A stretch of 64,000 nucleotides of DNA from CALLCD01 sp039196965 (GTDB lineage: Bacteria; Pseudomonadota; Alphaproteobacteria; Caulobacterales; Hyphomonadaceae). Below the pieces are notes generated by a model. That model was not told the DNA's origin, searched no databases, and saw nothing but the letters and a program-made list of their open reading frames with translations. The stretch lies in the NCBI GenBank assembly GCA_039196965.1, contig JBCCUK010000005.1:62001-126000 (forward strand), written 5' to 3'. Made by a program: the position numbers and the translations under genes. Below are positions 33,894 to 41,786 of the stretch, piece by piece. The stretch's first letter is position 1, and each line of letters begins with the position of its first letter.

Positions 33894-34918
33894 TGGACGA
33901 GAACCTCCTCCACAGCGCGGCCAACCCGTGTCGACGAGGTCGAGTCATCAAGGGGATCCTTGCGAAGCCTATGACTGAGCGCCAGCGGCGCGGCCTGCCG
34001 CAAGTCTTTCACGGATACCGTGTCCGAACCGGCAAGAGCCGCCAGGCTCCGGGCTGCTCTGGTAAGCGCTAATTCTCCGCGCAACCCATCGGAGCCAAGA
34101 GAAATGCAAAGGGCAGCCGCCTTTTCAAGCACTTCGTCTGACACCTCAATCGATGGAAGGGCGCTGCGTGCCTTTTCGATCTTTCGGCGGAGGGCCGCGT
34201 CTTTCCGTTTCCAGGATTTTATGAACCCGTCCCTGTCCTGCTCGAACGCTTCCCGTCGGCGTATGATTTCCACCCGTTCTTTCGGGTCTGTTGGCGTCGT
34301 TACTTCCACTGATAGACCGAACCGGTCCAACAGTTGGGGGCGCAACTCGCCCTCCTCGGGATTGCCGCTTCCGACCAGAACAAATTCCGCCGCGTGGGTC
34401 AGGCTTAAGCCTTCCCGTTCAATTCGGTTGACCCCCGAAGCGGCCACATCAAGGAGGACATCCACGAGGTGATCGTCCAGCAAATTGACTTCGTCTATAT
34501 ATAGAAATCCGCGATGGGCTCCGGCCAGCAAGCCGGGCTCGAACACTAGGTCACCGCCCGCGAGCGCGCGCTCTAGATCCAGCGATCCGAGGACGCGATC
34601 TTCCGTCGCGCCGAGGGGCAAATTCACAACCGAGGGCGCTTCCTTCCTGGATTTCAGAGTCTCAGCTTTTGCCCGTTCTGTACAATCATTACACAGATCG
34701 TCTGGTCGCTCCGGATCGCAACGGTAGCGGCACCCGGCGACGACATTTTGCACCGGTAAAAGCGCCGCCAGCGCACGAATGGCCGTTGTTTTCCCCGTCC
34801 CGCGATCGCCAAAAGCCAGTACGCCGCCGATTGTATCGTCAATCGCTGAGATCAAAAGTGCGGTCTTCAGATTGTTTTGTCCGACAATTGCGGAGAATGG
34901 AAATGCGGTGGATTGCAA
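33890..34918 (-). CDS. bchI: Magnesium chelatase ATPase subunit I
   Basis: AAA+ ATPase (342 aa) that powers Mg insertion. Walker A FGDRGTGKTTAIRALAALLP, Walker B FLYIDEVNLLDDHLVD and sensor GSGNPEEGELRPQLLDRFG are clear. The conserved N-terminus (STAFPFSAIVGQNNLK) begins only two codons after a TTG at 34918; an in-frame TAG lies a few codons upstream, so TTG is the most likely start, with AGGAAAGGG about 11 bases before it. The terminator of the pseudoazurin gene lies just upstream, so the bchI promoter must be in the 42 bases 34919-34960. Confidence 0.95.
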   Translation of the reverse strand: MQSTAFPFSAIVGQNNLKTALLISAIDDTIGGVLAFGDRGTGKTTAIRALAALLPVQNVVAGCRYRCDPERPDDLCNDCTERAKAETLKSRKEAPSVVNLPLGATEDRVLGSLDLERALAGGDLVFEPGLLAGAHRGFLYIDEVNLLDDHLVDVLLDVAASGVNRIEREGLSLTHAAEFVLVGSGNPEEGELRPQLLDRFGLSVEVTTPTDPKERVEIIRRREAFEQDRDGFIKSWKRKDAALRRKIEKARSALPSIEVSDEVLEKAAALCISLGSDGLRGELALTRAARSLAALAGSDTVSVKDLRQAAPLALSHRLRKDPLDDSTSSTRVGRAVEEVLVQ

Positions 34919-34960
34919 AACGGCGCTGGCCCTTTCCTAATCAGCTTTACCCAAACAGAA

Positions 34961-34987
34961 AGCCGCCAAGTCTGCAACTTGGCGGCT
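34961..34987 (-). terminator. Terminator after the pseudoazurin gene
   Basis: An 11-base perfect stem AGCCGCCAAGT / ACTTGGCGGCT with a 5-base loop lies 67 bases after the pseudoazurin stop. On the minus strand it is followed by TTTCTGTTT. It should insulate the bchI operon from the idi-pseudoazurin transcript. Confidence 0.8.
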
Positions 34988-35053
34988 CCTTTATCCCCAT
35001 AGGGGCGATAAATATTTGCCAATTCGTCCGCGAAGCCCGAACTGGCAGATTGA

Positions 35054-35806
35054 TTAGCCTTCAAGCATGCCTTCTGCTTCGGCTTCTGCCCAGATCTCAT
35101 CCCAGATGCGCGAGGCAAGGCCGGGATGGCGAACGCCCTTAGCTGCTTCTAGATTGTCCAGTTTGCCGTCGCCGTCGACCACAACAAGGCCGACCATGCC
35201 AGCGGCCTGGTGCGGTGTGCAATTATATCCATAAATGCCAGGCTTTTCGAATGTGTAAGAGATGGGTTGGTTGACGCGCCCCTGCCAGCCTTCAACGCCC
35301 TCGGGGATCATACCGCGGGTCGCCGCTGAAAGGTGTGTCGGGTTTGTAGGCACCCAAGTGACCGTATCGCCCGGTTTTACCTCGAGAACGCGAGGGATAA
35401 AGACCATCCGCTTTGAGCGGTCATCTGGATCGGCATTCAGCATTTGAACTTCATAGGTCTGGCCACCGCCTGCAGCGGCCTCCTCGACAACCTCTTCCAC
35501 TGCGTCTGCAGCTTCTTGAGCCCCGCCCCGCACCTGTTCCGCGACCTCGCCTGCTTCTTCGGCGGTTGCTTCCGCTACTTCGGTGACGGCATCTGCCGAA
35601 TCCTCAACTGCGGCGGCTGCGACCTCGGTAACGGACTCGGCGGTGTCACTTGCGGTTTCTTCAACAGCAGCTGTTGTTGATTCCACAATGGTTGCAGCTT
35701 CCTCAGCCGGTGCGGCGCTGTCCGAAGACGACTCCGATCCCCCGCAAGCGGCCAGTGACACCGCGAACAAAGCGGCCACCGATGTGCTTGTGATCTTCAT
35801 TGCCAT
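35054..35806 (-). CDS. Lipoprotein-tethered pseudoazurin (type I copper protein)
   Basis: Periplasmic blue copper electron carrier (250 aa). A signal peptide ends in the lipobox LAAC with Cys21. An Ala/Glu/Val-rich, probably helical tether fills about residues 25-112. The C-terminal 135 residues closely follow known pseudoazurins, including RGMIPEGVEGWQG and GIYGYNCTPHQAAGMVG. Copper ligands are His158, Cys196, His199 and Met204. The usual Asn after the first His is Leu here (THLSA). AGGAGG lies five bases before ATG 35806. It follows idi by 50 bases, so it is probably in the idi transcript under a PpsR box. With no pufC in the puf operon, it is a candidate donor to the reaction centre. Confidence 0.92.
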   Translation of the reverse strand: MAMKITSTSVAALFAVSLAACGGSESSSDSAAPAEEAATIVESTTAAVEETASDTAESVTEVAAAAVEDSADAVTEVAEATAEEAGEVAEQVRGGAQEAADAVEEVVEEAAAGGGQTYEVQMLNADPDDRSKRMVFIPRVLEVKPGDTVTWVPTNPTHLSAATRGMIPEGVEGWQGRVNQPISYTFEKPGIYGYNCTPHQAAGMVGLVVVDGDGKLDNLEAAKGVRHPGLASRIWDEIWAEAEAEGMLEG

Positions 35807-35856
35807 ATTAACCTCCTGGCGAATTGAGCATTGGTTTGCTACTTAGCCTCAAACCC

Positions 35857-36477
35857 CTACGAGCCAAGTATTTTCTCTCTGATCTGCGACCTACTAGCTG
35901 AAGAAAAGTCCGAAACTGTGGCCAAATTGCAGATGCGTTTTAATCGTAATAATTGTTCGAAGTGGTTGTCCAAATAATGTCTCAGCCAGACGGTTTGCTG
36001 ATTTTGCCTGATGCCACCGCTTCCTGATTGAAGCGCTTCAAGATCGGCATAGGTGACGTCTTCAACTTCGGTAGGTTCCGGGATGGGGGCGTTAATGCTT
36101 TTGCCGGCGAAGACATGAACCAGCTCATTCTCGGTCATCCCATGGTCAAGATCGGCCTTGTAACGGCTGATAAAGCCAAAAGATAAATCGGTCTGGAAGC
36201 CTAGTTCTTCGTGAAGGCGCCTATGCGCGGCATCTCTTACTGTTTCTCCAGGGCGGGGATGACCACAGCATGTATTCGCCCAGAGACCGCCGGAATGATA
36301 CTTTTCCTTGGCGCGCTTCTGTATAAGAACGCGATCGTACTCGTCGAATACAAAGATTGAAAATGCCCGGTGCAGGAGGCCTAGACGGTGGGTTTCGAGC
36401 TTGCCGCCAATTCCAATCTGCTGATCTGTTTCATCGACCAGAATAATCTGTTCTTGTGCATCAACGGACACTGTCAT
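35857..36477 (-). CDS. idi: Isopentenyl diphosphate isomerase type I
   Basis: Nudix-fold isomerase (about 206 aa) that interconverts IPP and DMAPP, feeding carotenoid and BChl-tail synthesis. HRAFSIFVFDEYDRVLIQKR, the catalytic Cys region WANTCCGHPRPGE and AHRRLHEELGF, with metal-binding His/Glu, are diagnostic. ATG 36477 lies in a perfect PpsR palindrome; upstream in-frame ATGs (to 36537) add a non-conserved Cys-rich leader. A weak promoter TGACAA-N16-TATGTG (36515 to 36488) would give a leader of only about four bases. Confidence 0.93.
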   Translation of the reverse strand: MTVSVDAQEQIILVDETDQQIGIGGKLETHRLGLLHRAFSIFVFDEYDRVLIQKRAKEKYHSGGLWANTCCGHPRPGETVRDAAHRRLHEELGFQTDLSFGFISRYKADLDHGMTENELVHVFAGKSINAPIPEPTEVEDVTYADLEALQSGSGGIRQNQQTVWLRHYLDNHFEQLLRLKRICNLATVSDFSSASRSQIREKILGS

Positions 36478-36489
36478 CTTAAATTGACA
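36472..36489. promoter_or_regulatory. PpsR box on the idi start
   Basis: TGTCATCTTAAATTGACA (TGTCAATTTAAGATGACA on the gene strand) is a perfect TGT-N12-ACA palindrome that includes the idi ATG. It would control idi and, if co-transcribed, the pseudoazurin gene. It marks the right end of the visible photosynthesis regulon. Confidence 0.8.
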
Positions 36490-36579
36490 CATATCGCACG
36501 CAAAATACTTTGTCACGCACTCTGTCAGCTGAGACATCCGGCATCATGCCACTGTCGAACACCGATACTTATCCAGAGT

Positions 36580-38595
36580 TTATAAACCGATCACGTTCCA
36601 CTGGAACAGCATCCAGACGAATAGGAGAACGATAAGCGTAAAACCGGTAAGTCTGACTTTTTGAAAGTTGGTGCGGGTATGTCCCGCGAGTGCTAAGGCG
36701 TTTGTGGCAGCTAGGGCAACGGACAGAATTGCAATCACCCACGCGCCCACAAATACCAGCCTGAAGGCCGGTGTTGGATAGGCTTTATAGACAATGTTCT
36801 CATTCTGCGCGAGCTCAAGCAGGGTCAGGCCCGTGTGCAGAATGAATGCGAGAATGAGTAAGGAAACTCCGGCAACTACCCCTCTTTCAACAAGAGAAAT
36901 CTTGCCGACTTTGTTTCTCCGAAAGCCCATGAAAGGCAGTGCATAACCGACGATAACAGAAATGCCGGCGAGCGCAGCGAGAATGGTGGGGGCAATAAAT
37001 GTATAAGACCGGTTCTCAAATGTCAGTTTTTCATAGGCGCTATAGGGCGAATTGCCGAAGAACACCCTGGACAGGGTGCCGTCCTCACCGGTTCCGAATG
37101 AAATAATGGATCCGTCGCGCAGAGACCTGAAGACGCCGTCACCATCCTTCTTGAACCTTATGGATCGGGAACCGCCAGACATCAGGATATCCCCGTCATC
37201 TGTCGCACTAAGATTGAAGGTACTCACCACATTGGCGATTTTACCGAACCTCGTCTGGTTTCGCCGTGAGGTCAGGTATTTCCCGGATACCTCTTCCAGA
37301 TTGACCACTTGTACAGGCGCGTCGGGCGTGGTCCCTTTATCCTCTTTCGGGAAAAAGTGTTCGACGATCCGATCCGGTATTCGGCCCAGAATTCCGCTGG
37401 ACGCGGTATTGCCTGATATGAAAACACCAAGCCCCAGCTCCGGGAATAAAACGAAGGTCGACCTAAAATCGTTGATTGATCCGCCATGTTCGATCACGTC
37501 GTAACCACCAATATTAAGCACCCAGAAGCCATGGGCGTTGCCGTTCACACCCGGTATGTGGCTGAAGAGCACGCTATGCATGCGGTCGGCCGTTTCCGGC
37601 TGGAGCAACTCACTGTCTTCAAAGGCACCGTTGTTCAGGTGCGCGTGCATAAAGCTGCTGATATCGGCTGCTGTCGTTGAGATGGTCCCTGCTGCTTCAT
37701 GCATAGCTATCGTGCTTGGGAAAGATTGGGTGTCATACCACCCATTGTCCCATCGATGGCTCTTGGACTCATCCTCTCGCAAGGCTTCAATTTCCGGGGT
37801 GGTTGGCGCAGCAAGTGACTTTAGAACAACGGTCGAGCGCTCCATGCCGAGAGGCTGAAAAATCTCCTCGCGTATATACTCTGCATACGTCTTTCCAGAG
37901 ACCCGCGCGATGATCTCGCCGAGCAGGGAATAGCTATAATTGGAATAGGAGACGAGTTCGCCGGGTGCACGTACCTGTGTCGGAGCGAGCCGTGCAAAGT
38001 GCTCTTCGCGCGGAAGATCCTCTAGTTCGGGTGTTTCACCATAGAACCCGAAAATCCTGTCTTCGAAACCGGCCGTATGAGTAAGAAGATCGGCAGTGGT
38101 GATCGCGCCTTTCGAGTCATCGAAGCCAAGGTCGCCGAGATAGGTCCGTATATCTGCGTCTAGGTCCACTTTGCCCTGTTCGACGAGCTGCATGATCGAC
38201 GTTGCGGTGAACAATTTCGAAATCGACGCAATCCTGAACAGATGGATGTTTGGGTCGACAGGCGTATCGGTTTCCGAATCGGCGAGGCCATATCCCTTCA
38301 ACAGAAGCGTATCCTCGGCGGAGACCACACTGATGACGGCTCCGGTTATGAACTGATCCTGCAGGGCCGTAGCCATGATGCCGTCAATAAATGTCTCCAG
38401 CGCCTGTCGATCTATTGCTGCTGCTGGTGCTGAAGAGCTTGGCTCAGGCGCGACCTCTTCCAGGAGCACCTCGGTTGCAACGGCGTCGTCAATGGTTGGA
38501 ACAGGCGCAGTCTCCTGCGCGGTGGCCACAGGAGCAAAAAAGAGTACCGCAAGCAGGGCAGCGATAACGTTTGGTGATTCCGTGCTGATCCTCAT
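36580..38595 (-). CDS. Beta-lactamase-fold serine hydrolase with C-terminal membrane domain
   Basis: Exported class C beta-lactamase / penicillin-binding-protein-like protein (about 671 aa from ATG 38595). A signal peptide (VIAALLAVLFFAPVATAQ) leads to an acidic linker and the catalytic domain with RIASISKLFTATS (SxxK, Ser nucleophile), YSNYSYSLLG (YxN) and IEHGGSI (HxG). A second beta-rich region follows, then four C-terminal hydrophobic segments (about 520-670). The substrate is unknown; D-aminoacylase, esterase or peptidase activity are all possible. It is beyond the photosynthesis genes and I see no PpsR box. Confidence 0.88.
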   Translation of the reverse strand: MRISTESPNVIAALLAVLFFAPVATAQETAPVPTIDDAVATEVLLEEVAPEPSSSAPAAAIDRQALETFIDGIMATALQDQFITGAVISVVSAEDTLLLKGYGLADSETDTPVDPNIHLFRIASISKLFTATSIMQLVEQGKVDLDADIRTYLGDLGFDDSKGAITTADLLTHTAGFEDRIFGFYGETPELEDLPREEHFARLAPTQVRAPGELVSYSNYSYSLLGEIIARVSGKTYAEYIREEIFQPLGMERSTVVLKSLAAPTTPEIEALREDESKSHRWDNGWYDTQSFPSTIAMHEAAGTISTTAADISSFMHAHLNNGAFEDSELLQPETADRMHSVLFSHIPGVNGNAHGFWVLNIGGYDVIEHGGSINDFRSTFVLFPELGLGVFISGNTASSGILGRIPDRIVEHFFPKEDKGTTPDAPVQVVNLEEVSGKYLTSRRNQTRFGKIANVVSTFNLSATDDGDILMSGGSRSIRFKKDGDGVFRSLRDGSIISFGTGEDGTLSRVFFGNSPYSAYEKLTFENRSYTFIAPTILAALAGISVIVGYALPFMGFRRNKVGKISLVERGVVAGVSLLILAFILHTGLTLLELAQNENIVYKAYPTPAFRLVFVGAWVIAILSVALAATNALALAGHTRTNFQKVRLTGFTLIVLLFVWMLFQWNVIGL

Positions 38596-38808
38596 GTGCC
38601 AATACTGGCCCAACCATGCGCGAAGCCGGCCACGCGAAATAATCGATGTTCCATCGCCACAACTCATACAACCCCCTGGCAGGTAATGACCTGCAAATCT
38701 GACATTGCTATTGCTTCGCAATAAAAGCAGCCTCGGGCCATATGGGCAAATCTGCATTTGCGGATAGAGTCGGGCAATCTCGACAAGATCAATTCAGGAC
38801 TGGCTTCC

Positions 38809-39756
38809 ATGACGCGTTACAAGTATCTAGCATTGGCTATTGGCCTCGGTTTCCTCGCTGCATGTTCGCCGTCCGGCGAGGGTGGCCAATCCGTTGATGA
38901 TGGTGCGGTCGCATCTAACACCATACCTGCGGCATCAGCCGTTGCGGGACCGGCCCTCTGGCGCGTCGCCGACGAGGACACAACTGTTTTCCTTTTCGGC
39001 ACGGTGCACGTCATGCGTCCGGAAACCGAGTGGTTGAAGGACGAAATCGTCACCATCATCAAGGATGCTGACGCGATCTATCTGGAAGCTGATGTTGAGG
39101 GGGCGGCGGCCCAGAACGCTGTTGTCGAGGCCGTTACGCGCCTCGGCCTTTACACTGACGGATCGACGCTGAGCGACCGGCTCGATGCGTCCGAAGAAGA
39201 AGAGCTCGATGATGCATTAGAGGTATTGGGCGTTCCGCCGTCCGGGTTCGATAATCTGCAGCCATGGTTCGCCGCCATCCAATTGTCGGATGTCCATTTG
39301 CAAAATCAGGGCTTTAGCCGCAATGCGGGTGTCGAGCGCGTGCTTGGAGATGCAGCCTCGGCGGCAGGCGTTCCGAAGCGCTTTCTGGAGACGGGAGCCG
39401 AGCAGATCGAACTATTGGCGAGCATCTCCGAGGACGGGCAGATTGCCATGCTGGTCGAGACGGCTCGGCAAATCGAGGAGGAACCGGACCTTCTAGACGT
39501 GATGATTACCGAGTGGCTGGAGGGTGACGTACAATCCTTAGGTGCCCTAATCGCTGAAGACGAAACATTCGTTTCTGCCGAAACGACCGCGATTATGCTT
39601 ACGGACCGGAATAGGAACTGGGCGCGGCAGATAGATGAGCTTTTGGAACAGGAAGCCGGTGAATATTTTGTCGCCGTTGGTGCTGCACACCTTGTCGGCG
39701 AGGATAGTCTGCAGGATCAATTGAAAGGTTTTGGTCATATTGCCGACAGATTGTGA
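38809..39756 (+). CDS. TraB/GumN-family lipoprotein, copy 1
   Basis: Putative TraB/PrgY/GumN-like protein (about 315 aa), family function poorly defined (some members act as metal-dependent proteases). A lipoprotein signal ends in LAAC. ALWRVADEDTTVFLFGTVHVM and the C-terminal RNRNWARQIDELL and VAVGAAHLVGEDSLQ are conserved landmarks. ATG 38809 follows a weak AGGA. The next gene encodes a paralogue 29 bases downstream, with the same start and end motifs. Confidence 0.85.
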   Translation: MTRYKYLALAIGLGFLAACSPSGEGGQSVDDGAVASNTIPAASAVAGPALWRVADEDTTVFLFGTVHVMRPETEWLKDEIVTIIKDADAIYLEADVEGAAAQNAVVEAVTRLGLYTDGSTLSDRLDASEEEELDDALEVLGVPPSGFDNLQPWFAAIQLSDVHLQNQGFSRNAGVERVLGDAASAAGVPKRFLETGAEQIELLASISEDGQIAMLVETARQIEEEPDLLDVMITEWLEGDVQSLGALIAEDETFVSAETTAIMLTDRNRNWARQIDELLEQEAGEYFVAVGAAHLVGEDSLQDQLKGFGHIADRL

Positions 39757-39785
39757 GCTTGATCTGACCTTTCGAGGAGGCGGCA

Positions 39786-40664
39786 ATGAAAACGGTAGTC
39801 ACTGCACTTGCAACAACACTCTTGTCCTTGGCTGCAGTACATGCAGAGCCCGCCATGTGGACGCTCGCCGATGAGGATACGACGATCCAGCTCGTTGGTA
39901 CGGTCCATCTTTTGCCGCCTGGAACGGAGTGGCGGACCGAGCGCATTGATCATGCCTTTGAGGTAGCCGACAAGGTTTGCTTCGAACTGGATGCCGTCGG
40001 ACGGGTCGCTGAAGTCGCTTCTCTGAGTTTTCGTCGTGGGATTATGCCCTCTGGCGAGCGCATGACCGACTATCTCAACGAGGAAGAAACCGAAGATCTG
40101 AAAGCGCTGGCTGCAGAACTCGGTATTCCCTTTCCGAGCATAAACGTCATGCAGCCCTGGTTCGCCGGACTGACAGTCGAGCAATATGTCGCCAGTCGGG
40201 CGGGGTTCAAGGAAGGCGTGGAGTTCACGTTATATCCTGAAGTGCTCGAAAGCGGGAAAACACTCTGCGAACTCGAAACCGTCGAGGAGCAATTGGGTGC
40301 CTTATCGACTTTGAGCCTGGAGGAGCAATTCAAGGTGCTCCGCGCCTCTCAAGAGGAACTGGATGATATCGGTGCTGCGGCCCTCATCGATACCTACATT
40401 CAGGAGTTTGATGAACTCGTCGCCCTTTGGCTCGCTGGCGATGTGAACTCGATCGGTGAAAAGGTGACGCCGAATGAGCTTGGCAGTGAGACCTATTACA
40501 ACGCGATCCTTCTGTCCCGAAACAGGAACTGGGTGCCGAGAATAGAAGCCCTTCTGGAAGAGGAGGGGAATGTTTTGATCGCCGTCGGTGCGGCCCACCT
40601 TGCCGGCCCCGACAGCGTGATCACCATGCTACGGGACAAAGGATACAAAGTTGAGGGCCCCTAG
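39786..40664 (+). CDS. TraB/GumN-family exported protein, copy 2
   Basis: Second TraB/GumN paralogue (292 aa). It has a cleavable signal (MKTVVTALATTLLSLAAVHAEP) rather than a lipobox, then AMWTLADEDTTIQLVGTVHLLPPGTEW, IMPSGERMTDYL, INVMQPWFAGL and IAVGAAHLAGPDSVITML. Sequence likeness to copy 1 in order and motif spacing shows a tandem duplication. AGGAGG lies upstream. The two proteins would be at different places: membrane-anchored and soluble in the periplasm. Confidence 0.87.
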   Translation: MKTVVTALATTLLSLAAVHAEPAMWTLADEDTTIQLVGTVHLLPPGTEWRTERIDHAFEVADKVCFELDAVGRVAEVASLSFRRGIMPSGERMTDYLNEEETEDLKALAAELGIPFPSINVMQPWFAGLTVEQYVASRAGFKEGVEFTLYPEVLESGKTLCELETVEEQLGALSTLSLEEQFKVLRASQEELDDIGAAALIDTYIQEFDELVALWLAGDVNSIGEKVTPNELGSETYYNAILLSRNRNWVPRIEALLEEEGNVLIAVGAAHLAGPDSVITMLRDKGYKVEGP

Positions 40665-41786
40665 CTAAACCGCTTTCAGGGCAGCTTCAATTCCATCCCA
40701 AAGCTGCCCGGCAGGCTCGCATCCGACAGAGAGACGGATAAAGCCTTCAGCCACGTCTTCGCCCCACCTTGCGCGCCGTTCCGCTGAGGAGTGGACGCTG
40801 CCGAAACTTGTCGCCGAACAGGTGACCTCACTTGCCGCAATGAAAGCCTCCGCCGCTGCTTTGCTTGCGAGTGTAAATCCGATGATGAATCCAAACGCTG
40901 TTGCTTGGGTTTTCATCAGAGTATGGGACGGATCATCGACAAGCCCCGGATAGCGGACGGATTTGACCGCTATATGGTTCTTCAGCTGATGGGCGATATC
41001 CATCGCATTGGCGCACATGCGCTGTAGCCGGACTTCCAGTGTTTCGATTCCGCGATAAACGAGGGCAGCTTCAGCTGGTCCCGGGATCGCGCCTGCATAT
41101 CTCCGCCAGGTCTCAACCTGCGCCATGATGTCCTTATCTCTCGACGCGGCATGGCCGAAGAGGAGATCGCCATGGCCGGACATGGCCTTGGTGTCCGACA
41201 CCGCGACAGCGTCGACACCCATGTCGAGGGGCTGCTGCAGAAGTGGCGTAAGTGTCGTATTGTCGGCTGCGACCATGGCTCCGGCTGCTTTCGCCCGGGC
41301 CACAACGTCCGCAATGTCACAAACATCCAGCCCCGGGTTCGACGGAGTTTCGATCCAGACAAGGCGCGCGCCATCGAAATGCGTATTGCCGAACTCAGGT
41401 GTCGGCACGTAGGTCACCTCAATATCAATGGGCCGCAAGGCCTGCTCGGCGAAGGCCCGGACGCCGTAATAGCCGTCGCTCGGCATGATCAGCCGGTCGC
41501 CCGGACGCAGCTGCGTATAAAGGATAGCGGCAATAGCGGCCATGCCCGACGGGAAGACAATGGCCGGTGCGGCTTCAAGGATGGAGATTTGTGCTTCCAC
41601 GGCTGTCCATGTCGGATTGGCTTCCCGGGTATAGCTGTAGTCACCGTCTTTCGGATCATCGGGCAGGTAAAACGCGCTCGTCTGGTGGATCGGTGGACTG
41701 ATCGGATCTCCACGGTTCAGACCATGGGAACGATGGTGAAGCAGCTGAACCAGCCGTTCATCCATGGAAGGCTTGGGGCTATCCAT
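40665..41786 (-). CDS. Trans-sulfuration PLP enzyme (cystathionine beta-lyase-like)
   Basis: Cys/Met-metabolism fold-I PLP enzyme (373 aa). HRSHGLNRGDPISPPIHQTSAF, the YTREANPTWTAVEAQI substrate/PLP region, WIETPSNPGLDVCDI and SDTKAMSGHGDLLFG (Lys of the Schiff base) are present. Similar enzymes are cystathionine beta-lyase or gamma-synthase; I cannot tell which. Its start overlaps the upstream ABC ATPase stop by eight bases. It is convergent with GumN copy 2, stop to stop. Confidence 0.88.
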   Translation of the reverse strand: MDSPKPSMDERLVQLLHHRSHGLNRGDPISPPIHQTSAFYLPDDPKDGDYSYTREANPTWTAVEAQISILEAAPAIVFPSGMAAIAAILYTQLRPGDRLIMPSDGYYGVRAFAEQALRPIDIEVTYVPTPEFGNTHFDGARLVWIETPSNPGLDVCDIADVVARAKAAGAMVAADNTTLTPLLQQPLDMGVDAVAVSDTKAMSGHGDLLFGHAASRDKDIMAQVETWRRYAGAIPGPAEAALVYRGIETLEVRLQRMCANAMDIAHQLKNHIAVKSVRYPGLVDDPSHTLMKTQATAFGFIIGFTLASKAAAEAFIAASEVTCSATSFGSVHSSAERRARWGEDVAEGFIRLSVGCEPAGQLWDGIEAALKAV

